A DNA stretch of 64,000 bases from Dimorphilus gyrociliatus (Eukaryota; Annelida; Polychaeta; Dinophilidae): positions 868,001-932,000 of the forward strand of contig CAJFCJ010000011.1 in the NCBI GenBank assembly GCA_904063045.1, in the 5' to 3' direction. The translations under genes and the position numbers were made by a program. Positions 1-11,947 of the stretch are shown piece by piece; positions within the stretch are counted from its first letter, which is position 1, and each line of letters begins with the position of its first letter. Under the pieces are notes generated by a model. That model was not told where the DNA came from, searched no databases, and saw only the letters and a program-made list of their open reading frames with translations.

Positions 1-1559
1 CTTTTAACAGTGAGAAGTAAATATATAGATCGAAAGACTGGAATCTTCCACGTTGCACAGTGACTAACAGAAAATCCCACTACCAACCTTAAATTTCGCA
101 ATAGGCCTAAAGTATTACAAAATACATCATATTGATTTTCTTTGGACATATTTTTCTTATCGATTTGCTACTTTTAGGCTAGAAACACTACACATATACA
201 TATATATTCTAAAATACTAAAGTATATATGTAAAACTAACTAGCTTTCACCCAGTTAGAAACTCTTTATTATCTAAAAGAGGTGTATAGAACATATAGGC
301 TCACAACGTGACAGCTTTCAAGTTTTGGCACTACTGCCGACTGGCTCTATACCGAAAGTTGTCAACAGCTCAAATAAAATAGCGAAAGTACTAATTACGC
401 AATAGGCTTACGCATCTCAATTCTTAAAAGAACAGAAAATAAACAAAAAATTGAAACTCGTTAGAAGTAATATTATAGTCGCTAACATAATACATTTTTA
501 GTTATTTAGGCCTGAATTATTCATATAGAAAACAAAAAATCTAGCATTCGATAATAATTCAAAACTAATTAGAAAATTTTTTAGAAAATACCTAATAACA
601 AGAACCCAGTGCTAAAAAGGCAGCAAAAATTTCGCTGGAAGCGCACTTAAATACTAGTTTCTTAGGTGCAGACCTATTTATTACAAACCAAAATCGGGTA
701 TTTTAAATTAATAAATTTTCCCTTCCCCCGTTGAAGACTCCAAAAACACAAGAAATAGATGGCCGCTTTATGCTTCACCAGCTCGTGTTGAACGACTAAC
801 CTCGTAGTCCTAGCATCGTGTGACATTTTGTATCTATATTGGCCATTACACAATACTACCTACACGCTATTTCATTGAAGTTTAAAAAAGATCGATGAAA
901 GACTGCGAAACAGAACCCAGAACATCTTGCTGGTATTTGTTGTTACTCTGTACTCAGTAATAGCTTCTCTTAATAGACAACTGATTAGGTGGTTTGAAAT
1001 ATGTACATTTTCTCTCATCCCAAAACTAATACTATTTCGGCAGTTTCTTATGTAGTTTACAACTTATTTCGATAGACAGTCGCAATCTATTAGTAGGGCA
1101 AAATGATATGTGGATGAGTTCCGTTCTGGATGAATTTTCCTTGTCTAAACAGATTTAGGCTATCTTCAACGTGAAAATAGGTTGATCCATATATAGATAA
1201 TCCAACGAACGGCATGATCTTTTCAGTTTACTATTTATTTGAAATTAAGTTACCATTACCTCTTTTTAAGTTGAATTTCTTCTAATAATCAGGTTATATA
1301 GATGAGAAATGAGTTTTTGCAATTGACCTATAGAGTATCCAGCAGAAGATTGTATATCCAAATCATCAGTCTCAGTGACCCAGTTCGAAATTTACCTAGA
1401 AACCCCAGTGGACGTACAGAACCCGCTATTACTAGACCTATGCGAGAAACTAGGTCAATCGATAAAATCGAAGATTCTTGTCTGTCTTCCACTATACATA
1501 TAATCGTACACCAATTCTTAGCACAACTTCCCATACATTAAATAAATGCATGGAATGCA
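1..1559. other. Intergenic, no supported gene
   Basis: AT-rich sequence with stops in every frame. The short open frames near 1.3-1.7 kb show no domain, no codon pattern and no family resemblance. A TAGGCCTA palindrome lies at 102-109. It could be the 3' flank, 5' flank or long intron of a gene outside the window. Confidence 0.6.
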
Positions 1560-2060
1560 TTTCATTTTACAATACTACTACGCGCTCTTTGTTACGAGAA
1601 AAAAAAAGCGCGCCATATAAACCGCGCCAGCTGCCTACATATTTTAGCGCGCTAAATTTCTCAGACAAAAAATTTTTGCGCACCTCATTAACTGATAATC
1701 CGCTTTAATCCGTTCTGTAATAATCTTGCAAAATTCTTGCAAATGGAAAGAAACGTTTAAAAATGGCGGCGTTCTATTTTCCGGAGAACGAAATGTATTT
1801 TACGCGCGCTGTACACCGGCGTTCGTTTTGGTATGCGAGAGAAGAGTAGAAGGCCAGCCTCGTTTTCGATTGCCGTAAACACCCACATTTAATACTGCCT
1901 GCCGCCATTTTGTTTTTTACTTCGGCTTTTATGAGTCATCGCCGCATGACATGACCGGTAACACTCGTATTTTTGTGCGCATAATCAATCCTGCCGCTTT
2001 TTTTTTCAGGTGCGCAGTTTTCTGTAGAAATTAATCGGAAAAAGTAGCTTTTTTCGGCCT
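1560..2060. promoter_or_regulatory. CpG-rich promoter-like island
   Basis: This stretch is clearly richer in G+C and in CpG (many GCGC, CGCG and CCGG words) than the AT-rich sequence on both sides. It contains two oppositely oriented YY1-type cores, AAAATGGCGGC at 1760-1770 and GCCGCCATTTTG at 1901-1912, and an ETS-like TTCCGGAG just after the first. These are typical of housekeeping promoters. No downstream gene could be identified, so the direction of transcription is unknown. Confidence 0.45.
1763..1849 (+). CDS. Possible first coding exon or short uORF (28 aa)
   Basis: Inside the CpG-rich patch an ATG in good context (AAAATGG) opens 28 codons, beginning MAAFYFPENEMYF, before TAG. A GTATGC donor-like site lies near codon 23, so it could be the first exon of a gene with a long first intron. 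I recognise no family and cannot find a following exon. The start codon overlaps the YY1-type ATGGCGGC motif, an arrangement also seen in non-coding 5' leaders. Low confidence. Confidence 0.15.
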   Translation: MAAFYFPENEMYFTRAVHRRSFWYAREE

Positions 2061-5000
2061 AGTTTTGTATTAATGAAAAGCTGAAAACAATCTATTTTAG
2101 GATTATTCGATTTGACTAGGCCTCGTGCATTTAAATGCTTAAATTGACATTTTTGAAAAATGTTTATGAGCACCTGTTCAGAGTTTTGGCGTTATATCAG
2201 CCTATCAAAATCTAAGTACTGAGGTCGATGATAAGCCTACAGCAATTTCTCTGACTTGTACGAGGTTAGAATTGTGCTTATCCGATTAAAGTAACCTCGA
2301 AAAAGAAGTCTTGCATACATTTGTGTAGAAATATTTTATATTGCAAATATGACACTATACTCTAATCAGATAGAGTCCGATTTTAAAAAGTACCCCTACT
2401 TGAAACAAGTGACTACACAAAAGTTACCTGTAGAGAAGAGTTCAGCTTATTGATTTAAATGTATAACGTTTTTACCTGCCGACAATAATGCATTTAAGGT
2501 TGCTTGACATGTTCAGGAAAAGTCTAATAAATATTTAAAACAAATAGGTACTTTGAGTTATATGTAAGATATTCTTTTTGTATCGTAATCAGCGCTGGTA
2601 GACGGAGCCGACTAATTATTGATTTAGTTTACAACTTTGAGAAATATGGAATTTTCTAAAAAATGTTGTAAATAATTGGAGTAAATTGAAAAGATTAGAA
2701 AAAATAGTAATAAAGGGTCCTTGAATCTGTTTTTAACTGCCTTAACCTACTTTAGGTCTGACATCGTTACTTAATTACTTTCATTCTATTCTAATTTGAA
2801 ACATCTTTTTAATTACATTACAACTTTTCTTTTTTCCACAATAAGCCATGCATAATTTAGAATGTCCATGTATACAACCGCTTATAAGAGACGCACCTGT
2901 CTTGCCCATTAGCGTGAAAGGGAAAATACTTCTAAATTTAGACGTCAGTAGCCAATCAATGGTATCTCGCTATAGATATTAATTTGTCGATCTAGGCTAA
3001 CTCGGATCATTTGTTGTATTCAGTAATCTTCGATTTCCTCTTATTTCTTTAATTGCTTTAAATAATTTACATAATGAAAGATTGTGAGTTCCTATAGGCG
3101 GTAGTAAACAGCAGTATACTCAGTGTCTAGGCCTATAATTTTAGTGAATGCGTATCCGGCGTATTAATATGATTTGTAAACTATATAAATATACTCTAAA
3201 TAATAATACTAGATTAATTAAGTGGTGCATTTAAAGGTGAACTAGAATTTTTGCTGATTAAAAGGTGTGCTTCACGATGCAATCTTTCGTGTTGTATTTA
3301 CTTATTATCTTATTTATGTTATAATTTATAATATATAACCTGTTGGAAATTTCAACAAATAAAATAATTCGTATTAGAAGATTAACTATGGCTTATATAT
3401 ATGTATGTATATATAAATGCTTAGTTTACTGTCGATTGCTGAAGCAAACGGCAAGTACACGCTTATTCAGGCTATGCAAAAAATATACAGTATATACGTA
3501 TATCTGTATGGTTCGGTAAATACAGTAAACATATATACATATATAAATTTATATATATACAGCGTGGCTATTGCTCATAAATATCCAGTCATGTGACATT
3601 GTCTGTATCTTAAAGAACAAAAAATATATTTCCTATTGTTACGATAATATTATCCGCATTGGCGTTACTGAAGAGCTTTATCTATAAAAGCATTTAATCA
3701 CTATTATTATTAGAGTGAAACTGATAGAGACAGGGAAGAATTTGTCATGCTAAATCTGAAAAGCGTGATTATTACTGGTAAAGTCATGAATCCTAGTACA
3801 CCTCAAAAATGACAAGATAGATTTTGTATTCTTATTACAAAATAAGATATAAAATGCGTTTATAACCCAAATAGGCAGTTTATGTTTTCTTTCTTTTCTA
3901 AATTTAAAAAAATCAATGAAATTCTTTTAAATAGAAATAGCTACAGTTTTTTTATATCATTATTAATTTCCATATTTTACATCTAAAACCTTTGTTCAAT
4001 GCCTATAAAATATCTTTATTCTTTCTTTATTTAAAGTTATAATTCACGATTTTGTTATCATATCAATGCGATTCTATCATAATTATCAGAGATAGAGAAC
4101 GCCCTAAAATGATGAATATTTCATTTTATGTAAAAAACTAAAAATAGGCTTTTGTGATATGCCCTATAATCCAATAATAGATTTCAGATTCGCTTTGCTA
4201 TAGGCCTTATCGAAGTAGGATTGGTTTTCGTCAAGATTTTTCACAATCTAACCATGAATGAAATAGCCTAGAACTTATCGATATCCGGTTAAACAAAGTG
4301 AAAAAAAACCAGGTATGATAAAGAAAAATAGGTCAAATAAATCTTACCTTTTAATTTTATAAAATAAAAAAAATAATAGATAAGAATAAATTAATCATAA
4401 AATGAACTTACTTAAAAGCACATAAGTTATTCCGCTTCCGTTTAAAACCAAGCCAAAAGGCAGATAAGATAAACAGATATGAAAATCGACTGCCTTTGTT
4501 ATTGATAAGTAAATTGCGCGATTTTCTTAAACACAATTTTAAATGAAGTTTGAAAAAAACGTTTCGACAAAAAATTCCAAATATATAGTTTTTCGATATT
4601 GTTATTTCTTATACAATTAAATATATTTGATAGAGAATTTTTTTTTCATGTTTTAACATATTTTAAAGCGATAAGGTCAGACATACGTAACGGTTTTTTT
4701 TCATTAGCCTATATATTTGTGCATAGGTTAGATTGTATTTTAATCGCTGTTTAATAATTGAATTGTGTATTTCAAACATTTTTATTTTTATTATGTTTAC
4801 GATACATAATATAGGTTTAAAACTGATGAAAAAGAGGTCACTTGGCTTATGAAATTGGCCAATTTTACAGATTGAAGTAAAAAACTGTCTTTACTTGTTT
4901 ACTGATGTATACTGCTTATTTTTATGTTGTAAATCAATTGTATTTTCATAGGTATTTGGTCAAAGTCTCTATTTTTGAGGCCACGCGTCAATCAGATGGT

Positions 5001-5838
5001 TTGACATGAAAGTAAATGAAAAACATCAATATGTTTTATCGAAGATAATTAAAATATTTTATTATTTTAGATACGTTTGACCCATTTTTGGACTTTTGCT
5101 CTTTGTGTAATATCTTTCTTCGTCTGCCTCGATAGCACAGAACGGAAAACGACTGGTTTTTTTTCTTTTAACTATTTACCAATTGTCGTACATGGATAGC
5201 CAGTCTTCGAACGAGATAAATACTAGTCTTTGTTATAACTGTTCCATAAGAATCTTGGAAGTTCCTATGAGAATGAAAAGAGCTTATAAATCAATAAAAG
5301 ATCGATAGTGTACGGCAGGTTAATTGAGAATTATCAAAGAATTTTGTTCTAATTTTCGGCTTTGTTTATAACTATATGAATTCGATTACACAAATATTTC
5401 TCTTAAGAGCGCAAAGAGATAGAATTGTACCATTTAATAACACGATGTAATATCAACAATGTAATTTAAATAAAATTAGTGCTGCCATCTATCGAAAAAA
5501 ACATGACACGGTATATTCGATAAAATTATCGAAGAAAGGGAAGGAAGTTTATTCGATTTTTAGGGTTATTTTTATATTACGTCTCAAGTCAGACTTGTTT
5601 AACAACGATAGGGTTTATTTTAAGGCTTTAGGAGAAATCTAAAAGAACACGCTAATATAGACGATTGATCTGCTAGTGCCTAGACAAAGGAGCTAGTATA
5701 TTATTAGCATTGTTATTTCTCTCAGAAAGCACGTGAAAATTAATATGTGTTAGAATGAGCTTTTTCACTTTTCTACATTTCATAAATATATGGTGTACAC
5801 CAACTAAGAGAGGTATATTTTGAAAAGTTAATGATTAA

Positions 5839-5856
5839 TTTTGCGCATGCGCAAAA
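5839..5856. promoter_or_regulatory. NRF1-type palindrome
   Basis: TTTTGCGCATGCGCAAAA is an 18-base perfect palindrome whose core TGCGCATGCGCA is the NRF1 binding consensus. It is isolated in a gene-poor region, with no gene start recognised close by. The same 12-base core recurs at 22,990-23,001. Confidence 0.5.
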
Positions 5857-7120
5857 CGATGCAAGTACTCATTTTAATAAATAATATATTATATGTCATT
5901 CTATTTATGTTCCCAATTAGATATCTACTGTATATCTTAAGATATGATTTCTTACCTGATAATTTGTAGGTATTAATTTGTTGGTCTGAGGCTAGGTTTT
6001 TTTCAATAAAGAGAGAATTATAAAAATTTCAATTACGTATCTACATATAAACGAGCCCTTGAAAATGGACTTTAAGGAAGTAGGCTTGATTTCTTTAGAG
6101 GAAGGAGAATTTTAATTAAATTTATCATTATTTAACCGGAACTGTTGCCTTCACTAGCGAAACAATATTAAGTTCAAATACAGAAAGGCTAAACATGTAA
6201 GAATAAAAAATGATAAATAATAACAAAGATTCCTTATTCTTTATTTAAAGCTATCGATTTTCTTAATGAATACTGTTTAGAATACATTATTCTTTACATG
6301 ATGTTTGTTTAAATGTAAAATACATTGCAAACTAATTACATATAATTCTGGACAGAATGTAGAGCTAGGCTGAATATTGCATTCTTGTTAGAAGGAAGAT
6401 AATAATGTTAAATTAGTTTGCTATTTACGTTACTTCATAATTTAATTCATAACAGCAAATAGTAAAACGCAGTGTCTACTCTCCATCGCGTATAATAGAT
6501 TAGCACGAAAAGCATGGACTATTTTGAAAATTAATGATTAATGTGCCAAATTATTGTAGCTATTCGGTTTTAGAAATCAGGATTCCCTTCTATACTGATT
6601 AATCTCACAAGGGAATCAATTGACTAAAGTTTTTTTTTTCGAAATTAAAGGATTGCGCTGTTTCTACAAGAGTTATAGAATTACAATGGAAGAATTTGAT
6701 TTGGGAGTGTAGTATTTCATAAGCTATGACATAATAATATACTAATATATAAGATAATGATTGTTTAAAAATAGTTGGAGAAAAATTAAATCATTTTCTA
6801 ATAAGATTAACAAATACGAGATGAAATGTATACGATAGTCATGATTTATTTGCTATCATATTTACAAGTTTTCTCGTTTAAACATTAAAAAGAGAATCTA
6901 TTTTAGCTCTATTGACTACTTCTCTTTGAAAGGTAATTCATTAAATTGTTCCCTATTTTTTGTATGTATTTCTTTCATTCACAAATAGATATTTTTGTAA
7001 ATAATTCTTTAAAAATATTATTTTATCAGGGGAATTTCCATTAAAAACGGCCAACGCAATTCTTAGATAAGTGCAAGTAGAGAAGAGGAGGCAAGATTTT
7101 CTCGTAGTTCCATATTAAAT

Positions 7121-7135
7121 CCAATAGAGGGCGCA
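7121..7135 (+). promoter_or_regulatory. CTCF-like motif
   Basis: CCAATAGAGGGCGCA fits the animal CTCF core (CCASYAGRKGGCRS) well. It lies between the gene-poor left part and the PRKX-like gene. Motif match by eye only. Confidence 0.4.
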
Positions 7136-8257
7136 TTAAGAAATTTGATAGAAATTGAACTAGTAAATAGACAATCAGTTGATAAGGAACTCTTAACATA
7201 ATTAATCAGCTTCCCTGTGTTTCGTGAAAGTAACAAAACACTTTACTAATCTAACATTAAGGAACCGCCGTTAAAATAGACAAGCAATTGGTACAGCAGC
7301 ATTGTTAAGAGCATGTAGTATAAACCTTTCAAATAATATTAGATTCCTATTTAACATTGCTGCCTTTAAATCTCGATATCGAATACTTTTTATTCTTTTA
7401 ACTAATAATACACAATTAATTTTTAAGAGTCTTAAACGGACTGAATCTGAAATTAATTATAAACACTGATGTTAAATTTACATTGTGGCTTAAGTCACAG
7501 TTATTTTCTCATTCAAGTTATAATATTCTTAAGTACACATAGGAGAATGGTTTAAAGGTATTTTGAAGCGTGAATATTTAATACAACTCAATCTAGACCG
7601 TTGTGAATTATGATTTTATAAGACAGTTGAGTAAACAAATGATGAACAAATATAAAATTATAGTACTGCTTGTGAAGACTGAAGAGAAAAAAAAACGCTG
7701 CTTATTTTCAGTACCTACGCAGAAAATCAATTTTTGCAAAAGATATTATAAGTTTCTTTCTATTCTGCAATTGCATGAGAAAATATTCAAGAGCTTTAAG
7801 TATTCCAACCTAAAAGATTAATATTTAATTCTTAAAGGAAGCTTTATTCGAATATTATAATAATCAACATCTAGTATTTTATCACCTGCACTTTTTATAA
7901 ACAAATGTCTATATATATACTTAAGAAAAAATATCGATTGCGAAACGAGGAATGGGATTGAAGGGATATCTTGATAACGTGCGTAATTAAATATATCAAA
8001 TACAGATTGCTGGCTTTAAGTGTAATGAATCGTGTTATTTGCGAATTATGAATTAATAAATAGAGTTGAGTTTAGCTTGTAAATAGGGTGTGGAAAGATA
8101 TGGATTTTCATTAATAATGCTTATCCATTACTCCCTTCGATTTGTGAAATTTCTAAAAATTATAGCAGGACAATTATTGAAAAACATGCATAATTATATT
8201 AATTAGCAGATATTTTTTTAGTGCTTTAAACAAAACGAAAAAAAGATAAATGCACTG

Positions 8258-8263
8258 TTTTAT
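8258..8263 (-). terminator. Poly(A) signal, PRKX-like gene
   Basis: AATAAA on the minus strand, about 125 bases beyond the stop codon of the distal last exon of the PRKX-like kinase. It supports that exon as a genuine transcript end. Confidence 0.45.
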
Positions 8264-8388
8264 TATAAATATCGCATATGTAATTCTAAAAGAATAAATG
8301 ATTTTTTAGAGAGGATGAGTCATCTATGATATATTTAAAAATAATAACAAATACTGAGAGCAGACGTCTTAGAAAAAAGTAAATATTG

Positions 8389-11300
8389 CTAAAAATCTTC
8401 AAAAAGGTTTTGCTCTTCTTCAGTAGCCGGGGGAGTGTTTTGCCAATCCTCCTCCTCATAACGATCAAAATTTGAATTGTCTCCTTCCTTTTCGAATTTA
8501 GGAACGATTGGAGGCTGTTAAGTTCGATAAAAGAATATTAGAAACCAAGACAGCCTGTTTATGCTATTTTTATAAAGTGGTTGTTTTTTTTTTGTCTGTG
8601 ATAGGTGAAACATATCAATTAGTAGAGAGTAATAATGATCTGTTAAATAGAATGATTGAAATCTTGTTCGTAAGAATGGATTTTTATGTTAAACTTGCTA
8701 ATTATACTTTTCAAATTCAATCATTCAAGTTGTTTTTATTTAACGTAAAATTCGTGCTAAATTAATATTATTTTATTTCTCTTTTATTTGGATTTGTAGT
8801 ACAGTATATAGTTTTAGTTATGTGATTAAGTAATATGGTTTTTTTAATAATATTCAATAATATAGATACAACATTTTTAAATAGTGCCTGTTTACACTCT
8901 TTAGTATTTTTATGTTAAAAATAATGGTTAGTTGTTAGTAACTGTCAAATGTTCCTCAGTAATCGTCATAAATATCTATGGCATAGATATATCTATTTTC
9001 ATCTCAAGAGAGATTCTTTCCTTACAAAGGTGGTTTAATAGTTTTATACGATTAATTCTTATAATATTCTTTATGTAATAGCTATAAAATTAACATGCAA
9101 TTCGGTAGGTTGCCACTCAACATGCGTCACAAACCGACGCTGGGCGCCATCTACTGCCATCCTTATACATAATATACATAGCTGGATCGCCTTCGCCTAC
9201 TAATTCCACTTTTAATGGCGGCTGTTTTGTTTAACTAAGTAGAGAAAAACAAGACGAAAATAACCTGAAATCAATTGCCTCACCTTTAATTTCAAATCGA
9301 TTACATCTTGCCAATCGATACCCCTAAAAAATCTATGCCGCTTTACGTCAGCCGTTCCGTCTTTCATATTCCCTAAGCGTTTAGTTCTATCAGGAGTCAG
9401 CAGCTTCTTTACCAAGTCTCTGTTTAAAAAAAAAACAAAAGCTCTTTAGCTTTTTACCGTCGTTATATATTATTGATAGTAAATAAAAGTGAGAACTTTT
9501 TGAGATGATGGTGTTTAACAGTTTAGTATTTTGTCAACTATTAACTATTAAAGGTTGACGAACTTTTAGTTTAAGCATTTCAATCTTCTCCACTCGTGTG
9601 GAAAAAATAAAAGACTACCAGGCCTATGGCCAGTTGAATATATCATAATCTCTCAAAAAGTCATAATAAAATACTAATTCTATAATCCTCTTTAACTAAG
9701 AATGTAAATTAAGCAACTTACTTTGTAACTAAATCAACATGCTTTGGCCAATCAATTTTTCCATTGAGAATCTTCTCATATATTTTCAGAGGCTGTTCAT
9801 CGTAAAACGGCGGCCAGCCGCAATACATTTCATAAACAAGAATACCTAATGCCCACCAATCGACAGCTTTATTGTGGCCTTTGCTGTTTATCACTTCTGG
9901 TGCTAGATACTCAGGAGTTCCACATAAGGTCCAAGTCCTATCAGGAACCTTTTTGGCAAACCCGAAGTCCGTTAATTTTAAATGACCCTCACGACTAAGA
10001 AGTAAATTTTCTGGTTTTAAGTCCCTATAAACGATATTTCTTTGATGGAGGTATTCGAGGGCAGTAACTATTTCGGCTGAGTAAAATCTAACTGTGTTAT
10101 GGGGAAATCGACCTTCATTCCTCAAATAAGTAAATAGTTCGCCACCCTCAACAAATTCAAGCAGCATTAATAAGTGAGAGGCATTTTTTGTTGACCAGTG
10201 CCTGTCAAAGAAAGTAAGAGTGAAAAAAATCATTTCAAGAGCTCTCTAAAGATATTTTTCTTTGCCTTTTAGCAGTTTTTTTTGAATGGTGACTATTAAT
10301 TAATACATTATAGTAGTTCAAGTAGTATTTATATAATATTAGTTTACTATAATGGAAGCCCTTTCTAAGTTCTTTAGAATTTAACAAAATATTCTTCGAA
10401 ATTCGTATTTAGCGAACACAATAATTAGATGCTAATTAATCTTTCGGTAAAGCGACTTGGGCCTGTTCAGTCAATAGGGATTACTAATGTAAATGGTGAT
10501 AAATATTGACGCAACTGTAAGAAAGTTATATTCTTTCTTTTCGGTACAGAAAAGGAAGAAAGGGGTTTCCAAGAGTGTCTCTCAATTTCGAAGAAGCTTT
10601 AGAATCCCGTTGCAAGGCGTTAGCAACAGAGAGAAAAGGACGATTCTACAATGGTGTTGCATTCGAGAATGAAGCGTTTTGTTGAAATTTCTTTTACATC
10701 CAGTTAGATACTTTTACAAAGAACTTTTTGTGCGTCTAGTTATATTTTTAGTTGAATATAAAATATTATATATGAACTATAATTACTCTCTATATATTAC
10801 GCTTACATCATTGTTATGTTTGTGTGTCGGCGCCATTTTTAAGCCAACACTTTTATCCTTTCTTCGGCTAACAATGAAAAAATTTTTGAAAGCAGAACCT
10901 AACAAATCCACAATAAATCTCGCTTTATTTTTTCAACTATATATCGAACACAAATAGCCTTTGACTCAAAATAATTCAGTTTTACATTGTATGCTAATTT
11001 ATTCTAGATTATACCATTTATTTAAATGTCCTTGTCTTAATAATAAATTCATGAACGAAGTCTTTAATCTTTAAAGTTAATATTGAAAATTTGTGAACTT
11101 TCTTTTAACACGTAACCTCTTTTAAATTTCCACCTTATTTATTTATTATTACTTTTTATTGAGGAAAATAGCTGTCATTTGTTGGTCCATTAGCCAATGT
11201 CAGAAGACTTAATTAAAAATTCTTTTGATGCGTCTAATACATTTTGACGTTCCCATAAATCAAATACAATATCTTTGAATGAAGTACTTTGAAAACGCAA

Positions 11301-11947
11301 CGGAAGTCTTTTAATAAATAGATTTATAAAATACAACTGTCCTATTTGTCAACTTGGATTAATTTGTTAATGAAAATTCAATGACCTAGAGCCGTTTTCT
11401 TATCTTTTTAGTATATTTCTCCGAATTATATTTAGTACTTACAAATGCACTAAAAAGGGATGTGATACGTCCTCCAGTATGGATTTCTCGTTCTTGACAT
11501 GTTCAACTTGTTTTAATTTAATAACTTGTTTCATCGTCATTATTTTCAAAGCATAATGCTTTTTTGTTTTTGGATGAAAGACCAGTACAACACGACCGAA
11601 GGTTCCCGTCCCTAGATCATAAAAATATAGTATAGACTCGAGGGAAAAATGCAAGGAAAATTTTATCCGACATGATCTCCTAGATTCTTAGGCATTGTAT
11701 ATTGAGAAAACTCTCTCTGCAGTAATGATATTGTTACTTTTACCTATAGACTACCAAAGAGATTTTAATAGTTTTTTATGCACTTGACAGTACAGCGAAA
11801 TCGCCAATATATAAAAAATGATAAGCGGATTAAATATTTTCATGATAAATAAAGATTAAACTTACCTAGAGTGACCTTCGATTCAAAATCTTCCATACGG
11901 AAGTCGGAATCGTTTGATTCCTTGCAAGTAGCACCATTCGTTGTCAT
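8389..11947 (-). CDS. PRKX: PRKX/PKA-C3-like cAMP-type AGC Ser/Thr kinase
   Basis: This is a complete PRKX-class protein kinase of about 330 residues in five coding exons: 11,866-11,947, 11,443-11,611, 9,722-10,201, 9,284-9,419 and 8,389-8,514. All joins keep frame. Visible motifs are the glycine loop GTGTFG, the ATP lysine in YALKIMT, the catalytic loop [15 protein letters not shown], the activation-loop [14 protein letters not shown] and [13 protein letters not shown]. The segment [12 protein letters not shown] is the PRKX signature. The distal exon supplies a standard AGC C-tail, with GDNSNFDRY and a terminal FEDF. The start is the ATG before TTNGATCK. A 5' untranslated exon probably ends at 12,125 (CAG acceptor near 11,984). 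PRKX-type kinases are PKA-related and bind PKA regulatory subunits. A second candidate last exon lies in the fourth intron (listed separately). Confidence 0.93.
9117..9221 (-). CDS. PRKX: Alternative (duplicated) last exon of the PRKX-like gene
   Basis: Just after the donor at 9,283, an AAACAG acceptor opens a phase-0 exon of 34 codons plus TGA. It starts [19 protein letters not shown]. It aligns without gaps to the start of the distal exon ([19 protein letters not shown]): PP at 1-2, EGD at 10-12 and the aromatic/Y pair at 16 and 19 match. After that it diverges to end at ...ASVCDAC, without the W-P-P segment or the C-terminal FxxF hydrophobic motif. It would give a kinase of about 323 residues with an altered C-tail. 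Either an alternative terminal exon or a decaying duplicate. A CTCF-like word (9,142-9,158) overlaps it. Confidence 0.5.
   Translation of the reverse strand, partial: PPLKVELVGEGDPAMYIMYKDGSRWRPASVCDAC

Larger units (their letters stand above)
2061..8257. other. Gene-poor AT-rich region
   Basis: Over 6 kb with no exon chain I can support on either strand. TA-rich simple sequence (TATATA/TATGTATATA runs) lies at about 3,390-3,560. A perfect NRF1-type palindrome is at 5,839-5,856 and CTCF-like words are near 5,476-5,492 and 7,121-7,135. The 72-codon open frame at 7,603-7,821 is lysine/phenylalanine-rich translation of AT-rich DNA with no domain. This may be a regulatory domain, the flank of a gene to the left, or a large intron. 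Confidence 0.5.

Noticed and set aside
7603-7821. 72-codon open frame on the plus strand
   Set aside because: Lys/Phe/Ile-rich translation of AT-rich DNA with no domain, no splice context and no promoter; likely chance.
10679-10957. 92-codon plus-strand frame with hydrophobic stretches
   Set aside because: It falls inside the PRKX-like intron 2, opposite strand; hydrophobicity follows from T-rich codons and no homologous family is recognised.
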